40,622 nt of DNA, from NCBI GenBank assembly GCA_964407825.1, contig CAYOXD010000014.1, forward strand, positions 1 to 40,622, read 5' to 3'. The translations under genes were made by a program, and so were the position numbers. Of the stretch, positions 9,158-17,090 are shown one piece after another (the stretch's first letter is position 1; every line of letters begins with the position of its first letter). This DNA comes from CAYOXD01 sp964407825. Lineage in GTDB: Bacteria > Desulfobacterota > Desulfobacteria > Desulfobacterales > JAFDDL01. The notes below the pieces were generated by a model. That model was not told where the DNA came from and did not search any database. It was given only the letters and a program-made list of their open reading frames with translations.

Positions 9158-9976
9158 CTATTGGTTCGCGATTTTCTGCTCGATGGCTTGACGCTCGTAG
9201 ATGATTTCGACCCGTCTGTTCTGGGCACGGCCCGCCTCCGTGTCGTTGCTCGCAATGGGGTGATATTCTCCGTATCCGACCGCGGCGAGCAGCTTCGGAT
9301 CGATCCCCGCCTTCGTCAGCATCCGGACGACCTCGCAGGCGCGGCTGGCGGAGAGTTCCCAGTTGGAGGGGAACATGGCGGTGTGAATGGGAGTGTTGTC
9401 CGTGTATCCCGCGATCTTGATATGGTAGGAAAACTGAGCGAGGATTTTGGCTATTTTTTTCATGATCTCCAGTCCCCCCTTGCTCATGGTCGCCTCGCCG
9501 GGGGGGAAGAGAATAATATCTGAAATGGTGATGACGGCGCCGTTTGCATTTCCCTCCACCCTGACCTTTCCGCCGAGCTGATTGTACATCACCAGCTCAC
9601 GAACGTCCGATGTGATGTTATCGATCTCCTGTTGCACCATCACGCCGACCTGATCGGAAGACGACGCCTTGCTCTTCTTTTTCTTCTGCTTTGGCTGCTT
9701 CGGCATCTGGAGCCCCTCCCGGGTGCCTGCCTCCGGCACCTTCTGAACCCCCAGGGCGCTCTCCAGGGAGTTGACCAACTCCTTGAAGGATTGCTGCTGG
9801 ACCGAACTCATGGAGTAAAGCAGAACGAAGAAGGCGAACAGCAGGGTGACCAGATCGCCATAGGTCGACATCCATTCGGGAGCACCGCCCCCCCCCTCCT
9901 CTTCGACCTCTTCGGGCTCATCGTCCTCGATCTGCGAGTGTTCTTCCGAATCTTTGTCTTGGTTTTGCGATGCCAT
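9158..9976 (-). CDS. motB: Flagellar motor stator protein MotB (OmpA/MotB family)
   Basis: A 272-residue stator protein that anchors MotA to peptidoglycan and carries the ion-binding aspartate. After an acidic cytoplasmic tail comes one membrane helix with the conserved motif STYGDLVTLLFAFFVLLYS; the Asp in YGDL corresponds to the ion-binding Asp32 of E. coli MotB. The C-terminal half is an OmpA-like peptidoglycan-binding domain, seen in the block from AGYTDNTPI through NWELSASRA, and AQNRRVEIIYE. A Lys-rich stretch (QPKQKKKKSK) lies in the linker. The gene follows motA by 12 bases. An acidic, low-complexity start (EDDEPEEVEEEGGGG) is common in deltaproteobacterial MotB. Confidence 0.93.
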   Translation of the reverse strand: MASQNQDKDSEEHSQIEDDEPEEVEEEGGGGAPEWMSTYGDLVTLLFAFFVLLYSMSSVQQQSFKELVNSLESALGVQKVPEAGTREGLQMPKQPKQKKKKSKASSSDQVGVMVQQEIDNITSDVRELVMYNQLGGKVRVEGNANGAVITISDIILFPPGEATMSKGGLEIMKKIAKILAQFSYHIKIAGYTDNTPIHTAMFPSNWELSASRACEVVRMLTKAGIDPKLLAAVGYGEYHPIASNDTEAGRAQNRRVEIIYERQAIEQKIANQ

Positions 9977-9988
9977 AGGCTGTCGATA

Positions 9989-10762
9989 CTACTTCCCCTT
10001 TGGTTTTGCCTTTTTCGCGCTTTGATTGGAGAGATATACGTTGAGCTTGTCTTCGAGAATCCGGGGATGCTCCCCGTCCCGGATGGACACCACCCCCTCG
10101 AGCAGAAGCGTCATGTTCAGGGTTTCCTCTTCGCTGCGGCGCTTGAGTTTGGCGGACATGGGGATGAAGATCAGGTTGGCCGCGATGGAGCCATAAAAGG
10201 TGGTGATCATGGCCACCGCCATCTTGGGACCGATGGTGGACGGATCATCCAACGTCGCCAGCATCTGCACCAGCCCGATCAGAGTTCCCACCATTCCGAA
10301 GGCCGGTGAGTAGGAACCCATGGAGCCCATAATTTCCCAGCCGACCTTGTGCTGCTTCTGCATCAGGGTAATTTCCTTCTTCAGGATCTTGGCAATCACC
10401 TGGGTCTGGATGCCGTCCACCGTCATGCGAAGGGCCTTGGCCAAAAAGGGGTCCTTGATATTGGCGATGTCGCTTTCGATGGATAGGATGCCCCCCTTTC
10501 GTGCCTTGTTGGAAATCTCCACCAGTTCCGTGATGAGCGTACCAGCCGCCGGAATCTTAAAGACGAACACCTTGAGAAACAGGCCGATGACCATGAGGAA
10601 TTCCTTCAGGGGATAGGCCACCAACGTCGCCGCAAGGGTGCCCCCCCCGACAATCATGACCGAGGGGAGATTCACGAAAAGGCCCAATCCGCTGCCCATC
10701 AGGATGGATCCGATGATCAATCCCACGCCTGACACCACACCGATTATCGTCGCTAAATCCAT
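9989..10762 (-). CDS. motA: Flagellar motor stator protein MotA
   Basis: A 257-residue four-helix membrane protein that forms the ion channel of the flagellar stator with MotB. It starts MDLATIIGVVSGVGLIIGS, shows the signature MVGTLIGLVQMLATLDDPSTIGP with conserved prolines, and has a cytoplasmic loop with charged residues for contact with FliG. It ends with a Lys-rich tail. It is the first gene of a motAB pair, with 188 bases of non-coding DNA upstream, where its promoter should lie. I saw no clear Shine-Dalgarno close to the ATG. Confidence 0.95.
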   Translation of the reverse strand: MDLATIIGVVSGVGLIIGSILMGSGLGLFVNLPSVMIVGGGTLAATLVAYPLKEFLMVIGLFLKVFVFKIPAAGTLITELVEISNKARKGGILSIESDIANIKDPFLAKALRMTVDGIQTQVIAKILKKEITLMQKQHKVGWEIMGSMGSYSPAFGMVGTLIGLVQMLATLDDPSTIGPKMAVAMITTFYGSIAANLIFIPMSAKLKRRSEEETLNMTLLLEGVVSIRDGEHPRILEDKLNVYLSNQSAKKAKPKGK

Positions 10763-10934
10763 ATCAATATCGCGTCTGCATCCTTCGGGTTCATATGGTT
10801 CTTTGGGGGTTCCCCCCTCCGTCAGTCCGGAGCCCCCAGGGCCGCCTCCCAGGGGACTGCCGACTGAGCCGGCCCAGAGTTATCATGTATACAAGTAGTT
10901 GACGGCTGCGCGGAACCGCTGTTGCGGGAATTCT

Positions 10935-10948
10935 CAGGTGGCCACCTG
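10935..10948. repeat. Perfect palindrome at the 3' end of the HD-GYP gene
   Basis: CAGGTGGCCACCTG is a perfect 14-base palindrome 2 bases past the stop codon of the response regulator gene, followed by a second palindrome, GCGGAACCGC, at 10910-10919. With no T-run these are not standard intrinsic terminators, but the hairpins may protect or define the mRNA end. Confidence 0.35.
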
Positions 10949-10950
10949 CG

Positions 10951-12303
10951 TCATACCTTCACAAAAACCGTCTCCTCAATCGGGTCTGTTTTGTTGTAAC
11001 TGGCGATCCGGTCGATGGCCGCTTCTGTCAACAAGGTGTTGATGGGGAGCAATTTCGCACCGCTGACCGTGTAAAGGCTGGAGGCCAGTTCCATACCGGG
11101 CTCGAGCTCGTAGAGGCGAAGCTCGCGGGTCCTGACCACCTCATCGGGGGGATGGGCATGGACGTATCTGTGCAGATGATGGGCCATGGCCGGGTCGAAT
11201 ACGGATCCCACCTCCTCATCGATCCTTTCCAGGGCCTGCTGCACATCCATCGTCTGGGTCCGGAAAACCAGGTTGTCAAAAAGATTGGCGGCCGCCAGAA
11301 TTCGCGATCCAAGGGGAATCCCGTCCCCGACCAGCCCATCTGGAAAGCCGCCGCCGTCGTAACGCTCATGAAAATGGCGGATGATCTTCGCGACTGGCTC
11401 GAAACTGGAAAATTCTTCGAGGATGCCGGCCGCCTTGGCAGGGTGCTGGCTCAGGAAATCCCTCTCCTTCTGGGTGTAGTCCTCCGGGTTTTTCATGGCC
11501 AGTTCCTCGCTTATGGATAATTTTCCCAGTTCATGAAGACGGGCTGCAATTTCGATATCCCGGATCTCACTGTCCGGGAGCCCGATGCCCTGTGCAATGA
11601 AGATCGATATCTCGGCCACCTTTTTGGAGTGTCCCCGGTGATACTGGCGTTTGGACTCAATCAACCCGGACAGGATCTTGATGAGGCTCTCGAAGTCGCT
11701 CTGATGGTTCCTGTTCAACTGCTCAAGGGCCTCATTGGTTTTCTCCCGCTCCGAGGCCATGAGGGAAAGCTGTTTGAGGGAGTGCTCCAGAAACTGCTTC
11801 TCCTCGGTGAGCGCGGCGTTCTTCTCCTCCAGCCTTTGTTTGTAATCATTCAGGGATGCGATGGCTTCGTTGAGCTTCCGGTTGGCGGCAAGCAGATCGT
11901 CCTGCAGGGTCTTGATGCGCAGAAATGCTTTTATCTTGGCGAGGAATCCTTCCTGCTCGAAGGGCTTTATGAGATAATCGTCCGCCCCCACGTCAACCCC
12001 GTCGAGGGTGTCGCTCGGGGTGGTCCTCTGCCCGGAGGTCAGCAAAAAGATCGTCGTGGAGAGGCTCGGCTCGGTGCGGACCTTCCTGCAGAAATCAAAT
12101 CCGCTTTCCCCCGGCATGACCACATCACTTATTATCAGATCCGGTTTCTCGGCCAGGGCGATGGACAGCCCCTCGGCCGCATCCGGGGCACTCAATACCA
12201 CGCAATCCACATCGCTTAGATATTTTTGATAAATCAAAAGCATTGTGTGGTCATCGTCGACGCAGAGGATTTTCGGCTTCCGGGGGGGGATATTTTCCGC
12301 CAT
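10951..12303 (-). CDS. Response regulator with degenerate HD-GYP output domain
   Basis: A 450-residue protein: receiver domain (about 8-125, phospho-acceptor Asp60 in LIISDVVMPGESG, Lys in IKPFE), a long coiled coil (about 130-210) and an HD-GYP-like domain (about 215-400). Typical HD-GYP proteins hydrolyse cyclic di-GMP. Here the diagnostic motifs are altered: HD is HE (LHELGK), the HHE motif reads HFHE, GYP reads GFP, and the VADVFD-type aspartate is Asn (AAANLFDNL). Catalysis is therefore doubtful. I start it at the ATG at 12303, since AAAGGAGGTG lies 11 bases upstream; upstream in-frame ATGs at 12327-12330 lack a good site. The gene follows the FliL-like gene and precedes motAB, which suggests a role in motility control. 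Confidence 0.85.
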   Translation of the reverse strand: MAENIPPRKPKILCVDDDHTMLLIYQKYLSDVDCVVLSAPDAAEGLSIALAEKPDLIISDVVMPGESGFDFCRKVRTEPSLSTTIFLLTSGQRTTPSDTLDGVDVGADDYLIKPFEQEGFLAKIKAFLRIKTLQDDLLAANRKLNEAIASLNDYKQRLEEKNAALTEEKQFLEHSLKQLSLMASEREKTNEALEQLNRNHQSDFESLIKILSGLIESKRQYHRGHSKKVAEISIFIAQGIGLPDSEIRDIEIAARLHELGKLSISEELAMKNPEDYTQKERDFLSQHPAKAAGILEEFSSFEPVAKIIRHFHERYDGGGFPDGLVGDGIPLGSRILAAANLFDNLVFRTQTMDVQQALERIDEEVGSVFDPAMAHHLHRYVHAHPPDEVVRTRELRLYELEPGMELASSLYTVSGAKLLPINTLLTEAAIDRIASYNKTDPIEETVFVKV

Positions 12304-12326
12304 CGCTGGGGGCACCTCCTTTGGCA

Positions 12327-13151
12327 TCATTTCTTGGCTTCACCCCTTTTCGGTGCTGCATATTTCGCCATGAAATCATCCACGACCTGCGCCCGCCCCG
12401 TCAGGATGGTATTGCTGAAACTCAAGTTGACAATACGGTTATCCAGGTAAGGGTTCAGGGTGTCCTTGAGCTGCAGGGCGGCGGCCGTCAATTTGTCCTG
12501 GGTGTTCAACTCCTGATAGGTTTTCGAATTGAGGAAGAAAATGATCTTCTCGCGCACCCGGGCAGGCAACTGCGCCTTGCTGTTGTACCGATTCATGGTC
12601 ATGTTGACCTTGGTGCAAACCCATTCATAGTGGTGATAGGTGGGTTCCTTGCTGGGGGCGAGATTTACCACGATGGGCGCGACGCTCAATTCCGCCTTCC
12701 CCGCTCCGGCGCTCTCCTGGCGGCTACTCCTGATTCTCAGCCAGTGCTGATGATTCCCCTCGGGATCCACCAATTTCAGGTTATTCCTGTCCAGCATCGC
12801 CAACTTATAGGCCACGGTTGCGGCCGGCCACCCGATCTGTGGATTTCCCCGACGGGTCAGGAGGGTCAATCGGCTGCCGTCCGCCGCCATCTTCCATGTA
12901 CCGTCCGCCATTCCGACCTTTTCAACAATCTTGGACAGATCCCCCTCGATCCGTTCATCCACTTCGAAGGTGCCGTTGTTGTGAAAAGCCAGAATCATGT
13001 AAACTCCCTGTTTCGGCTGCATCCGCCAAGTCCCCACGATCTGACTGTGCAGTTTGGCCTTGACGCCACAGCCCACCGAAAAGAGAAGCAATGACAGGGA
13101 TAGCCACAAAAGGGCATGCGAGGGGTTTACATCAAATCGTTTTGGTTTCAT
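12327..13151 (-). CDS. Probable lipoprotein with FliL-like C-terminal domain
   Basis: A 274-residue protein of unassigned family. A hydrophobic N-terminal segment (LLWLSLSLLLFSVGC) ends in a weak lipobox with Cys28. Residues about 35-145 have alternating strands (IVGTWRMQPKQGVYMILAF, TFEVDERI) that resemble lipocalin-like sheet proteins. The C-terminal part (about 160-255) reads like the FliL family: PIVVNLAPS, then LPARVREKIIFFLNSKTYQELNT and a VNLSFSNTILT strand. FliL normally sits at the flagellar stator as a membrane protein, and here motAB follow two genes downstream. The start lies 6 bases after the nifU-like gene; no clear ribosome-binding site was found. The FliL link is my reading of the pattern and needs a profile search. 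Confidence 0.65.
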   Translation of the reverse strand: MKPKRFDVNPSHALLWLSLSLLLFSVGCGVKAKLHSQIVGTWRMQPKQGVYMILAFHNNGTFEVDERIEGDLSKIVEKVGMADGTWKMAADGSRLTLLTRRGNPQIGWPAATVAYKLAMLDRNNLKLVDPEGNHQHWLRIRSSRQESAGAGKAELSVAPIVVNLAPSKEPTYHHYEWVCTKVNMTMNRYNSKAQLPARVREKIIFFLNSKTYQELNTQDKLTAAALQLKDTLNPYLDNRIVNLSFSNTILTGRAQVVDDFMAKYAAPKRGEAKK

Positions 13152-13157
13152 GTGATG

Positions 13158-13379
13158 CTAGGACACCGCCTCGACAGCCGTGACTTCCGGGATCTCCTGC
13201 ATCATGAGTCGTTCGATGCCGTTTTTCAGGGTCATCTGGGACATGGGGCAGCCCTTGCAGGCGCCCGTGAGACGCACCTTCACCACGCTGCCGGTGATTT
13301 CAACCAGTTCTACGTCGCCCCCATCCTTCTGGAGCATGGGTTTGATTTTGTCGATAACGGCCTCCACTTTTTCTTTCAT
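13158..13379 (-). CDS. NifU C-terminal domain-like Fe-S scaffold protein
   Basis: A 73-residue protein that corresponds to the C-terminal domain of NifU (Nfu type), which carries or delivers an Fe-S cluster. It shows the family pattern: VIDKIKPMLQKDGGDVELVEI and the CxxC motif in GACKGCPMSQMTLKNGIE. I prefer the ATG at 13379, because AAAGGAG lies 8-9 bases upstream; a GTG two codons earlier is too close to that site. It lies 51 bases after tgt and 6 bases before the FliL-like gene. This is a housekeeping protein common in anaerobes rich in Fe-S enzymes. Confidence 0.93.
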   Translation of the reverse strand: MKEKVEAVIDKIKPMLQKDGGDVELVEITGSVVKVRLTGACKGCPMSQMTLKNGIERLMMQEIPEVTAVEAVS

Positions 13380-13430
13380 GTTCACATCTCCTTTCTTGAT
13401 GAATCCTATCGTCGGCAGGCAGGAAAATCT

Positions 13431-14570
13431 TTATTCCTCTGTCGCCTGACGGTGCCAATCCTGGATGAAACCGCGTCTGAAATCGGCGAATTCCCCGGCC
13501 TCCACCGCCTCCCTCACGGCCGCCATCAGGTGTGTATAGTAATAGATATTATGAATCGTATTGAGACGATAGGCAAGGAGTTCCTTGCTCAGGTACAGGT
13601 GCCGCAAATAGGCCCGGGAATAATTCCGGCAGGTATAGCAGCCGCAGTCCGCTTCCACGGGACTGGAATCCAGCCGGTGACGGGCGTTGGCGATGTTGAT
13701 GGTGCCGAACCGGGTAAAGAGCTGTCCATTTCGGGCATTGCGGGTAGGCATCACGCAGTCGAACATATCGGCGCCCAGGGCAACCAGCGTCACCAGGTCT
13801 TCGGGTGTCCCCACCCCCATGACGTACCGGGGGCAGTCGTGGGGAAGCGCGGAGAGGCTCACCTCTCCCATTTCGTACATGAGCGTCTTGGGTTCTCCCA
13901 CACTCAGCCCCCCCACCGCATAGCCCGGAAATCCCATATCCGTCAGGGCGGCGGCCGAAGCCCGTCGAAGATCCTCATGCATCCCCCCCTGGACGATGCC
14001 GAAAAGGGCCCCAACGCCGGCCTCCCCCCGCGAAGCGAAGGTTTTACATCGCTCGGCCCACCGGGTGGTGCGATCCATCGCCTCGGCGGCCGTCTCCCGA
14101 TCGGCCGGATAGGCAACGCACTGATCCAGACACATGGCGATATCCGAACCGATGCACCCCTGGATCTCCATGGCCTTCTCCGGGCTGAGCAGATGGGCGG
14201 ACCCATCGATATGGGACCTGAAGGCGGCACCCGCATCGGAGAGTTCCATCAGCCGGCCCAGGGAAAAAACCTGAAACCCGCCCGAATCGGTAAGAATGGG
14301 CCGATGCCAGTTCATAAACCGATGCAGCCCGGAAATGCGCTTGATCACGTCGCATCCGGGCCTGAGATACAGGTGGTAGGTGTTGCCCAGGATAATCTGG
14401 GCCCCCGCGCCGAGGAGTTCCTCGGGGGAAAGAGACTTGACGGTTCCGAGGGTGCCCACGGGCATGAAAACCGGGGTCCGGATCTCGCCCCGGTCGGTCC
14501 TGATCAGGCCGGCCCTGGCCCCGCAATCGCCGGCCCTCGCTGTCACTTCGAAGGAAAACATGAGACTCAT
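13431..14570 (-). CDS. tgt: Queuine tRNA-ribosyltransferase
   Basis: A 379-residue enzyme that exchanges guanine-34 in GUN-anticodon tRNAs for the queuosine precursor. Typical blocks: RGEIRTPVFMPVGTLGTVKSL, LGNTYHLYLRPG, catalytic/substrate Asp95 in DSGGFQVFSL and IVQGG. The C-terminal zinc site begins CGCYTC with a later His in NTIHNIYYYTHL. The ATG at 14570 overlaps the queA stop as ATGA, so translation is coupled. An in-frame extension upstream runs inside queA and is not real. Confidence 0.97.
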   Translation of the reverse strand: MSLMFSFEVTARAGDCGARAGLIRTDRGEIRTPVFMPVGTLGTVKSLSPEELLGAGAQIILGNTYHLYLRPGCDVIKRISGLHRFMNWHRPILTDSGGFQVFSLGRLMELSDAGAAFRSHIDGSAHLLSPEKAMEIQGCIGSDIAMCLDQCVAYPADRETAAEAMDRTTRWAERCKTFASRGEAGVGALFGIVQGGMHEDLRRASAAALTDMGFPGYAVGGLSVGEPKTLMYEMGEVSLSALPHDCPRYVMGVGTPEDLVTLVALGADMFDCVMPTRNARNGQLFTRFGTINIANARHRLDSSPVEADCGCYTCRNYSRAYLRHLYLSKELLAYRLNTIHNIYYYTHLMAAVREAVEAGEFADFRRGFIQDWHRQATEE

Positions 14571-15631
14571 CCGATAATCATGGCATCGCCATAACTGAAA
14601 AACCGGTACCGCCGCCGGACCGCTTCCGCGTAAGCCGACAGAATGGACTGACGGCCCGCAAATGCCGACACCAGCATCAGCAGGGTGGAGCGGGGCAGGT
14701 GGAAGTTGGTAATCATGGCGTCCACGATCTTGAAGCGGTATCCCGGGTAGATAAAAAGATCGCAGCGGCCCCGGCCCGGATGCAGACGGCCCCCCGCATC
14801 GGCCGCATGCTCCAGGGTTCTGACCGAGGTGGTCCCCACCCCCACCACCCGGCCGCCAGCCGCCTTGACGCGGTTGATACAATCGGCGGCATCGGGGGAG
14901 ATATGATAGGTTTCCGAATGCATACGATGCTCCCGGATGTCGGTGACCCGCACCGGCACAAAGGTGCCGTATCCCACATGGAGGGTAATGGGGATCACCT
15001 GGACGCCGCGATTGCGGATCCGCTCCAGCAGGGAAACCGAAAAATGAAGCCCCGCGGTGGGCGCCGCCGCCGCCCCTCTCTGGCAGGCATACACGGTCTG
15101 GTAAGCGCAGGCATCATCGATGGGGCCCTGGCGGTCTTCCGGCCGTTTGATGTAGGGGGGAAGGGGCATCCGTCCCATGTCCATGAGCAGGTCCTCGAAG
15201 CGCCCCTCAAAGATAAAGTCAACCGTGAACACCCCCTCCTCGAAAGCCACCACCTGTGCCTGAAGGGACGGTCCGAAATCGAGGACGGCGCCGGGCAACG
15301 GGCGCTTGGCCGCCTTCAGGAGACACTGGAATCTCAGACGGTTGGCGTCGCCGCCCACCTCCGCCCCATCGGCGTAGTTGATGATGAGCAGTTCCACCCT
15401 GCCGCCGGTCTGCTTTTTCCCGGTGAGACGGGCCGGCACCACTTCCGTATTATTGACCACCAGGGCATCTCCGGGGGCCAGAAAGGCGCAGATATCCGAG
15501 AAGCAGTGATGAGAGGTCCTTCCGGTGGAACGATCCAGGGCCAGCAGCCGTGCGTTTTCCCGGCAGCCAGCCGGCTCCTGGGCGATGAGCGCCTCGGGCA
15601 GCTCGTAATCATAATCGTCCAACTGGTACAT
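14567..15631 (-). CDS. queA: S-adenosylmethionine:tRNA ribosyltransferase-isomerase
   Basis: A 354-residue enzyme that transfers and isomerises the ribosyl moiety of AdoMet onto preQ1-tRNA to give epoxyqueuosine. It starts with the family signature MYQLDDYDYELPEALIAQEP and shows PLPPYIKR, the CQRGAAAAPTAGLHFS block, HVGYGTFVPVR, EYxH-like EHRMHSETYHI and TNFHLPRSTLLMLVSAFAG. A GAGG precedes the ATG by 5 bases. It overlaps tgt by 4 bases and follows the DUF2065 gene by 5 bases, forming a queuosine gene pair within a longer operon. Confidence 0.97.
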   Translation of the reverse strand: MYQLDDYDYELPEALIAQEPAGCRENARLLALDRSTGRTSHHCFSDICAFLAPGDALVVNNTEVVPARLTGKKQTGGRVELLIINYADGAEVGGDANRLRFQCLLKAAKRPLPGAVLDFGPSLQAQVVAFEEGVFTVDFIFEGRFEDLLMDMGRMPLPPYIKRPEDRQGPIDDACAYQTVYACQRGAAAAPTAGLHFSVSLLERIRNRGVQVIPITLHVGYGTFVPVRVTDIREHRMHSETYHISPDAADCINRVKAAGGRVVGVGTTSVRTLEHAADAGGRLHPGRGRCDLFIYPGYRFKIVDAMITNFHLPRSTLLMLVSAFAGRQSILSAYAEAVRRRYRFFSYGDAMIIG

Positions 15632-15636
15632 GGTCC

Positions 15637-15822
15637 TCAGCGCCGCCCCATGTAAACCAGGAAAAGTCCGATCAGCATCAAGACAAAACCGAATTTTCGA
15701 AGCGCCCCCAGGGGCATTTCCAGCAGGGAAGTGATGACGCGTTTCATCCTCTCGGGAAACGCGAAATAGGGTAGGCCTTCAACGATCATGACCATGCCGA
15801 TAACACATAGAAAATAGTCCAT
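15637..15822 (-). CDS. DUF2065 family small membrane protein
   Basis: A 61-residue protein with two hydrophobic helices (FLCVIGMVMIVEGLPYFAFP and FGFVLMLIGLFLVYMGRR), the layout of the DUF2065/YjeT family. The YF.FPERMKR turn between them is characteristic. The family has no established function. It sits tightly between asd (12 bases upstream) and queA (5 bases downstream), so it is almost certainly cotranscribed. Confidence 0.85.
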   Translation of the reverse strand: MDYFLCVIGMVMIVEGLPYFAFPERMKRVITSLLEMPLGALRKFGFVLMLIGLFLVYMGRR

Positions 15823-15834
15823 ACGGGTTTCTAT

Positions 15835-16953
15835 TCAGGAGGATAGATAGGCCAAGATGATGTTCAGGGCCCGGCGAACCGGCTCCGCGGCTCCCCACAG
15901 CAGCTGGTCCCCCACAGTGAAGGCGGTGAGGTATTCGCTGCCCATTTTCAGTTTCCGGATCCGGCCCACGGGAACCTTCAAGGTTCCGGTCACCGCCGCC
16001 GGCGTCAGATCCTTCAGGGTCTCCTCCTTGGTATTGGGAACCACCCTGACCCACTCATTGGCGGTGGCGATAATCCCGGCGATCTCCTCCAGGGGGATGT
16101 CGCGGTTGAGCTTGATGGTCAGGGCCTGACTGTGGCAGCGCATGGCACCGACGCGCACGCAGATGCCGTCGATGGGAATGGGCGTTTCGGACTTAAGGAT
16201 CTTGTTGGTTTCCGCAAAGCCTTTCCATTCTTCTCGGCTCTGGCCGGAGGGCATCCGCGTATCGATCCAGGGAAGCAGACTGCCGGCCAAGGGAGCCCCG
16301 AAGTTCTCGATGGGGAAATCGGGGGCATGCAGGGTCTGCAGCACCCGTCGATCGATATCGAGGATGGCCGAATCCGGATCCTCCCTCAACCCCCTGGTCC
16401 CGGCGCCGACCCGATCCATCTGGGCCACCAGTTCCCGCATATTCTTGGCCCCCGCACCGGAGGCCGCCTGGTAGGTCATGGCGGTGATCCATTCGACGGC
16501 TTTCTTTTGAAACAGCCCCCCCAGGGCCATGAGCATGAGGCTAACCGTGCAGTTACCGCCGATATAGTCCTTTACCCCGCTCGCCAGCGCCTCATCGATC
16601 ACGGCGCGGTTCACCGGGTCCAGGACGATGACGCTGGTGTCCGCCATCCGAAGTGCCGAAGCCGCATCGATCCAGTAACCGCGCCAACCACTGGATCGCA
16701 GGGCAGGATGGATCTCCTTTGTATAGGCACTGCCCTGGCAGGAAAGGATGATGTCCTGGGCGGCGAGCCGATGCAGGTCGGTGGCGTCCACAAGGGGGGG
16801 GGCTTGCCCACCGATATCCGGTCCGGGCTGTCCTGCCTGGGAGGTACTGAAGAAGGTCGGCTCAAATCCGGTAAAATCGTTCTCCTCGCGCATCCGGCCC
16901 ATCAGTACGGAGCCCACCATGCCGCGCCATCCGACAAAACCGACTCTCATCAT
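15835..16953 (-). CDS. asd: Aspartate-semialdehyde dehydrogenase
   Basis: A 372-residue NADPH-dependent dehydrogenase that makes L-aspartate 4-semialdehyde, precursor of lysine, threonine, methionine and diaminopimelate. The N-terminal dinucleotide-binding motif is VGFVGWRGMVGS, as in the Gram-negative long-form (E. coli type) enzymes. The catalytic Cys135 lies in GGNCTVSLMLM, and MRCHSQALTIKLNRDIP contains the conserved C-terminal His. AGGATAGGG precedes two tandem ATG codons (16953 and 16950); either could be used. It appears to head the asd-DUF2065-queA-tgt-nifU-like string. Confidence 0.96.
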   Translation of the reverse strand: MMRVGFVGWRGMVGSVLMGRMREENDFTGFEPTFFSTSQAGQPGPDIGGQAPPLVDATDLHRLAAQDIILSCQGSAYTKEIHPALRSSGWRGYWIDAASALRMADTSVIVLDPVNRAVIDEALASGVKDYIGGNCTVSLMLMALGGLFQKKAVEWITAMTYQAASGAGAKNMRELVAQMDRVGAGTRGLREDPDSAILDIDRRVLQTLHAPDFPIENFGAPLAGSLLPWIDTRMPSGQSREEWKGFAETNKILKSETPIPIDGICVRVGAMRCHSQALTIKLNRDIPLEEIAGIIATANEWVRVVPNTKEETLKDLTPAAVTGTLKVPVGRIRKLKMGSEYLTAFTVGDQLLWGAAEPVRRALNIILAYLSS

Positions 16954-17090
16954 GATCCCTATCCTTTCTGAAGGTTATGGTTCCCCGGTGGATGATCCAG
17001 GAGCAGCCGTCATGACGGGCGAGGCTCCGGGGCATGGCACCCAAAGAATCATGGATAAGGGAAGATTTATAGTCAAAAAACCAATGGGTG

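Noticed and set aside
13116..14594. Plus-strand frame of 492 residues
   Set aside because: It covers nifU-like and tgt genes in antisense, with no recognisable fold; a GC-driven shadow.
14571..14882. N-terminal extension of tgt
   Set aside because: It lies inside queA, and the ATGA overlap gives the normal Tgt start.
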